In this document: in pieces, positions 5,508-7,034 of the stretch
Layout: every line of letters begins with the position of its first letter
How positions within the stretch are numbered: the stretch's first letter is position 1
DNA from: Euryarchaeota archaeon UBA58
GTDB lineage: Archaea > Thermoplasmatota > Poseidoniia > Poseidoniales > Thalassarchaeaceae
NCBI GenBank assembly: GCA_002498525.1
Contig: DAHR01000013.1
Span: 194,334-201,367, forward strand
Reading direction: 5' to 3'
DNA length: 7,034 bases
The notes under the pieces: model-generated
Told to the model about the DNA's origin: nothing
Database searches by the model: none
What the model saw: the letters and a program-made list of their open reading frames with translations, nothing else
Translations under genes and position numbers: made by a program

Positions 5508-5804
5508 TCAAGGCAGAGTGAATAATCGGTCATCGCCATGACCGTCCATGAATCCGATGCGCACGGCTGCGTCTATCCAGGCGTGCGCATAATTGATTGC
5601 ACCAAAGGCTCGAACGAGGTCGCCTTGCTCGAGGAAATGGCGCGCATCGGCGGTGTAATCATCACACATCCGCATCATCGAGGTGAGGCGAGCAGCATCC
5701 TCGACATTATTGGTCTGTGGTGTCGCTTTTGCCCGCGCAGAGGCTGTCATAGCGAGGTACTGCTCGACTTTCTCGCGCGTGACCGTGGTTCCTTCATCAG
5801 TCAT
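5508..5804 (-). CDS. DUF357 family protein
   Basis: A 98-aa, probably all-helical protein. The core DYTADARHFLEQGDLVRAFG followed by INYAHAWIDAAVRIG (residues 49-84) matches the archaeal DUF357 family, a small helical-hairpin domain of unknown function in which a first helix leads into a GD(L/Y)V turn and an NYAH(G/A) second helix. An earlier helix covers residues 9-26, joined by a polar linker. No catalytic residues are evident, so a binding or scaffolding role is more likely than enzymatic activity. The start is ATG 5804, whose A is the last base of the upstream gene's stop (TGATG arrangement); GTG 5807, giving a 4-nt overlap, is the alternative. A G-rich stretch lies about 8 nt upstream. 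It follows the winged-helix gene in the same operon and points towards the membrane gene, with the T12 tract as a likely end. Confidence 0.78.
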   Translation of the reverse strand: MTDEGTTVTREKVEQYLAMTASARAKATPQTNNVEDAARLTSMMRMCDDYTADARHFLEQGDLVRAFGAINYAHAWIDAAVRIGFMDGHGDDRLFTLP

Positions 5805-7033
5805 CACGCGACCCCCTTCGGGGCTCCGCTAAAGTGCTGACTGGTGGCTGTGCTGAGTTTGAAGAATCGGGTGCGGCCCTGCTTACGGACGGATAGCAAG
5901 CCCTTGCGCCGCATCCCATTGTAGATCTGTGAGAGGCGGGAGCGACCCACTTCCAGCCGCGCCTGCAATTCTTGATCGGACGGCGAAACCTCGCGGCTCG
6001 CCGACGCAGTCAGAATCATCCTCTCGGCCTCGGTCAGGGTGTGCAGGCACATCGCATCGAATGGCTCATCGTCTTCCCAGACCGGACCGAAGGAGGTCGG
6101 AATGACAGGTGGTGCATCCATCGATGGTGCATCTGCTGAGGTCGTCAAACCCGCCGGAATGGTCGGCACCGTCTCCACCGTCGGAGAAATCGTCGGCATC
6201 TCCGGAGCAAGCGTCGGCGGCGTCATCTCTTGCACCTCTGACTGAAACGGCACTTCAGTTTCAGGTTCACTTTCAATCTGCGATTCCGGCTTTTCGGCGA
6301 CGAACCATTCGGTTTCGATCGCCTCCACCCCGAGGCTTATCGCCGCCACCGGCGGAGGCGTGTATGCGCTTTCATCGGGCAGAGTCGTCTCGGATCCAGG
6401 CTCGACCACCCACAATTCATGGTCGGTGTGGTAGACGTGTTCATCCTCGATCGGCTGAATCGATCTGTCGATGCGCGCCTGGGATTCCTCTTCGATGACA
6501 CTCTCAGGCGGCATCGAGTGAACCGCTGGTTTCTGGGCTCTAGGCATCAGACTTGGGTGCGATTGGGCGATGGTGACAGGGGTGTCATCAGGGGCTGTGG
6601 GCATGCGGTCGGAGGTGCGCATAGTGCGTTTGAGCAAGCTACCGAAATTTCCGCCTGAGAGATTCGGTCGTCCCGTCGGTTCGGTTCCTCCTTCCATGTA
6701 GAGGAATGCCTGATCGGTCTCGGTCCTCTCGTAAGTCTCCCCCTCAACGGCCGTTGACTCCGCCAGTTCCTCGGCAGAATGAGCCTGCATGACTTCGACT
6801 TCTCTCTCCGGCTCGGCGGCTGCTTCCGGCTCTCTCTCTGGTTCTGGCTCAGCTTCAGGTACAAGTGTCGGCTCAACCTCTGATGCGGGAGCAGATTCCT
6901 CTTCCTCACCCCAGATCTTCTCAGGCGAGCCGAAGCCTTCGTTCCAATCCCTATCAGCCGCTTCCTCTGGAATCTCCGCAGCCTCGTCTTCTGCCTCACT
7001 GATCAGCTCATCGGCATCGTCCCAGAGGTCATC
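5804..7033 (-). CDS. Acidic Pro/Glu-rich protein with C-terminal winged helix (N-terminus beyond right edge)
   Basis: The frame is open to the right edge, giving 409 visible residues; the ATG at 6790 is internal, because acidic coding sequence of the same style continues upstream of it. About 330 residues are low-complexity, rich in Glu, Pro, Ser and Thr, and probably disordered; one patch (6791-6880) is a run of E-P and P-E pairs. A short conserved-looking stretch near 6600-6700 (RPNLSGGNFGSLLKRTMRTS) breaks the monotony. The last 80 residues fold as a winged helix (about 5852-6043): TLTEAERMIL, then SDQELQARLEV, recognition helix RSRLSQIYNGMRRKGLL and a basic wing VRKQGRTRFFKL. This is the general MarR/ArsR-like DNA-binding fold; no exact family is recognised. 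Its role could be transcriptional or chromosomal. It overlaps the DUF357 start, so the two are likely coexpressed and may act together. Promoter and N-terminal domain are not visible. Confidence 0.75.
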   Translation of the reverse strand, partial: DDLWDDADELISEAEDEAAEIPEEAADRDWNEGFGSPEKIWGEEEESAPASEVEPTLVPEAEPEPEREPEAAAEPEREVEVMQAHSAEELAESTAVEGETYERTETDQAFLYMEGGTEPTGRPNLSGGNFGSLLKRTMRTSDRMPTAPDDTPVTIAQSHPSLMPRAQKPAVHSMPPESVIEEESQARIDRSIQPIEDEHVYHTDHELWVVEPGSETTLPDESAYTPPPVAAISLGVEAIETEWFVAEKPESQIESEPETEVPFQSEVQEMTPPTLAPEMPTISPTVETVPTIPAGLTTSADAPSMDAPPVIPTSFGPVWEDDEPFDAMCLHTLTEAERMILTASASREVSPSDQELQARLEVGRSRLSQIYNGMRRKGLLSVRKQGRTRFFKLSTATSQHFSGAPKGVA

Positions 7034-7034
7034 C

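Noticed and set aside
5538..5840. Plus-strand open frame across DUF357
   Set aside because: The minus strand has a recognisable DUF357 core and a tight overlap with its operon partner; the plus product resembles nothing known.
6140..6240. Tandem DNA repeat or CRISPR-like array
   Set aside because: Recurring GTCGG and TCCGGA-like words come from biased codons of a Pro/Thr/Val-rich protein segment; there is no fixed repeat length or spacer.
6039..6658. Plus-strand frames opposite the acidic protein
   Set aside because: The minus frame is open for over 400 codons and ends in a winged helix; the plus frames are short low-complexity shadows.

Overview
The window reads as a stretch of archaeal chromosome. 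Five neighbouring genes belong to families that are archaeal or archaeal/eukaryotic: the diphthamide enzyme Dph2, the initiator Orc1/Cdc6, ribosomal protein S6e, translation factor aIF2-gamma and an Fcf1-like PIN protein. DUF357, also archaeal, lies further right. Start signals fit this: GGTGA ribosome binding sites matching the archaeal 16S tail, and TATA-like boxes about 25 bp before probable transcription starts. Moderate G+C, acidic tails and a non-thermophile look suggest a euryarchaeon, perhaps a marine Poseidoniales (Marine Group II) relative. That lineage guess is an inference from style, not a proof.

Layout. The left edge holds the N-terminal 90 codons of proC on the minus strand. 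It diverges from dph2 across a short AT-rich promoter and a nested dyad. After dph2 comes an 89-bp gap with a long alternating pyrimidine-purine tract that is also an inverted repeat, then orc1/cdc6. A second gap carries a clear TATA box and ribosome binding site for rps6e. That gene starts a tight run of rps6e, aIF2-gamma (4-nt GTGA overlap) and the PIN gene (GGTGA site overlapping the aIF2-gamma stop).

Nine bases after the PIN gene the composition changes. A mainly AT-rich ORF encodes a three-helix membrane protein with a Cys/His knuckle. It ends at a T6/A12 homopolymer region that probably serves as a terminator from both sides. To the right, on the minus strand, are a DUF357 protein and a long acidic Pro/Glu-rich protein with a C-terminal winged helix. 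The latter runs off the right edge. The two overlap and look cotranscribed.

How they fit together. Dph2 modifies elongation factor aEF2, S6e is a small-subunit protein, aIF2-gamma delivers initiator tRNA, and the PIN protein probably processes or decays RNA, so the middle is a translation neighbourhood with the replication initiator embedded in it. In many euryarchaea aIF2-gamma and PIN are followed by RNA polymerase subunit E' and Spt4. Here that position holds the AT-rich membrane gene and a convergent pair, so 4960-5521 is the most accessory-looking part. I see no CRISPR, transposase, tRNA or rRNA gene.
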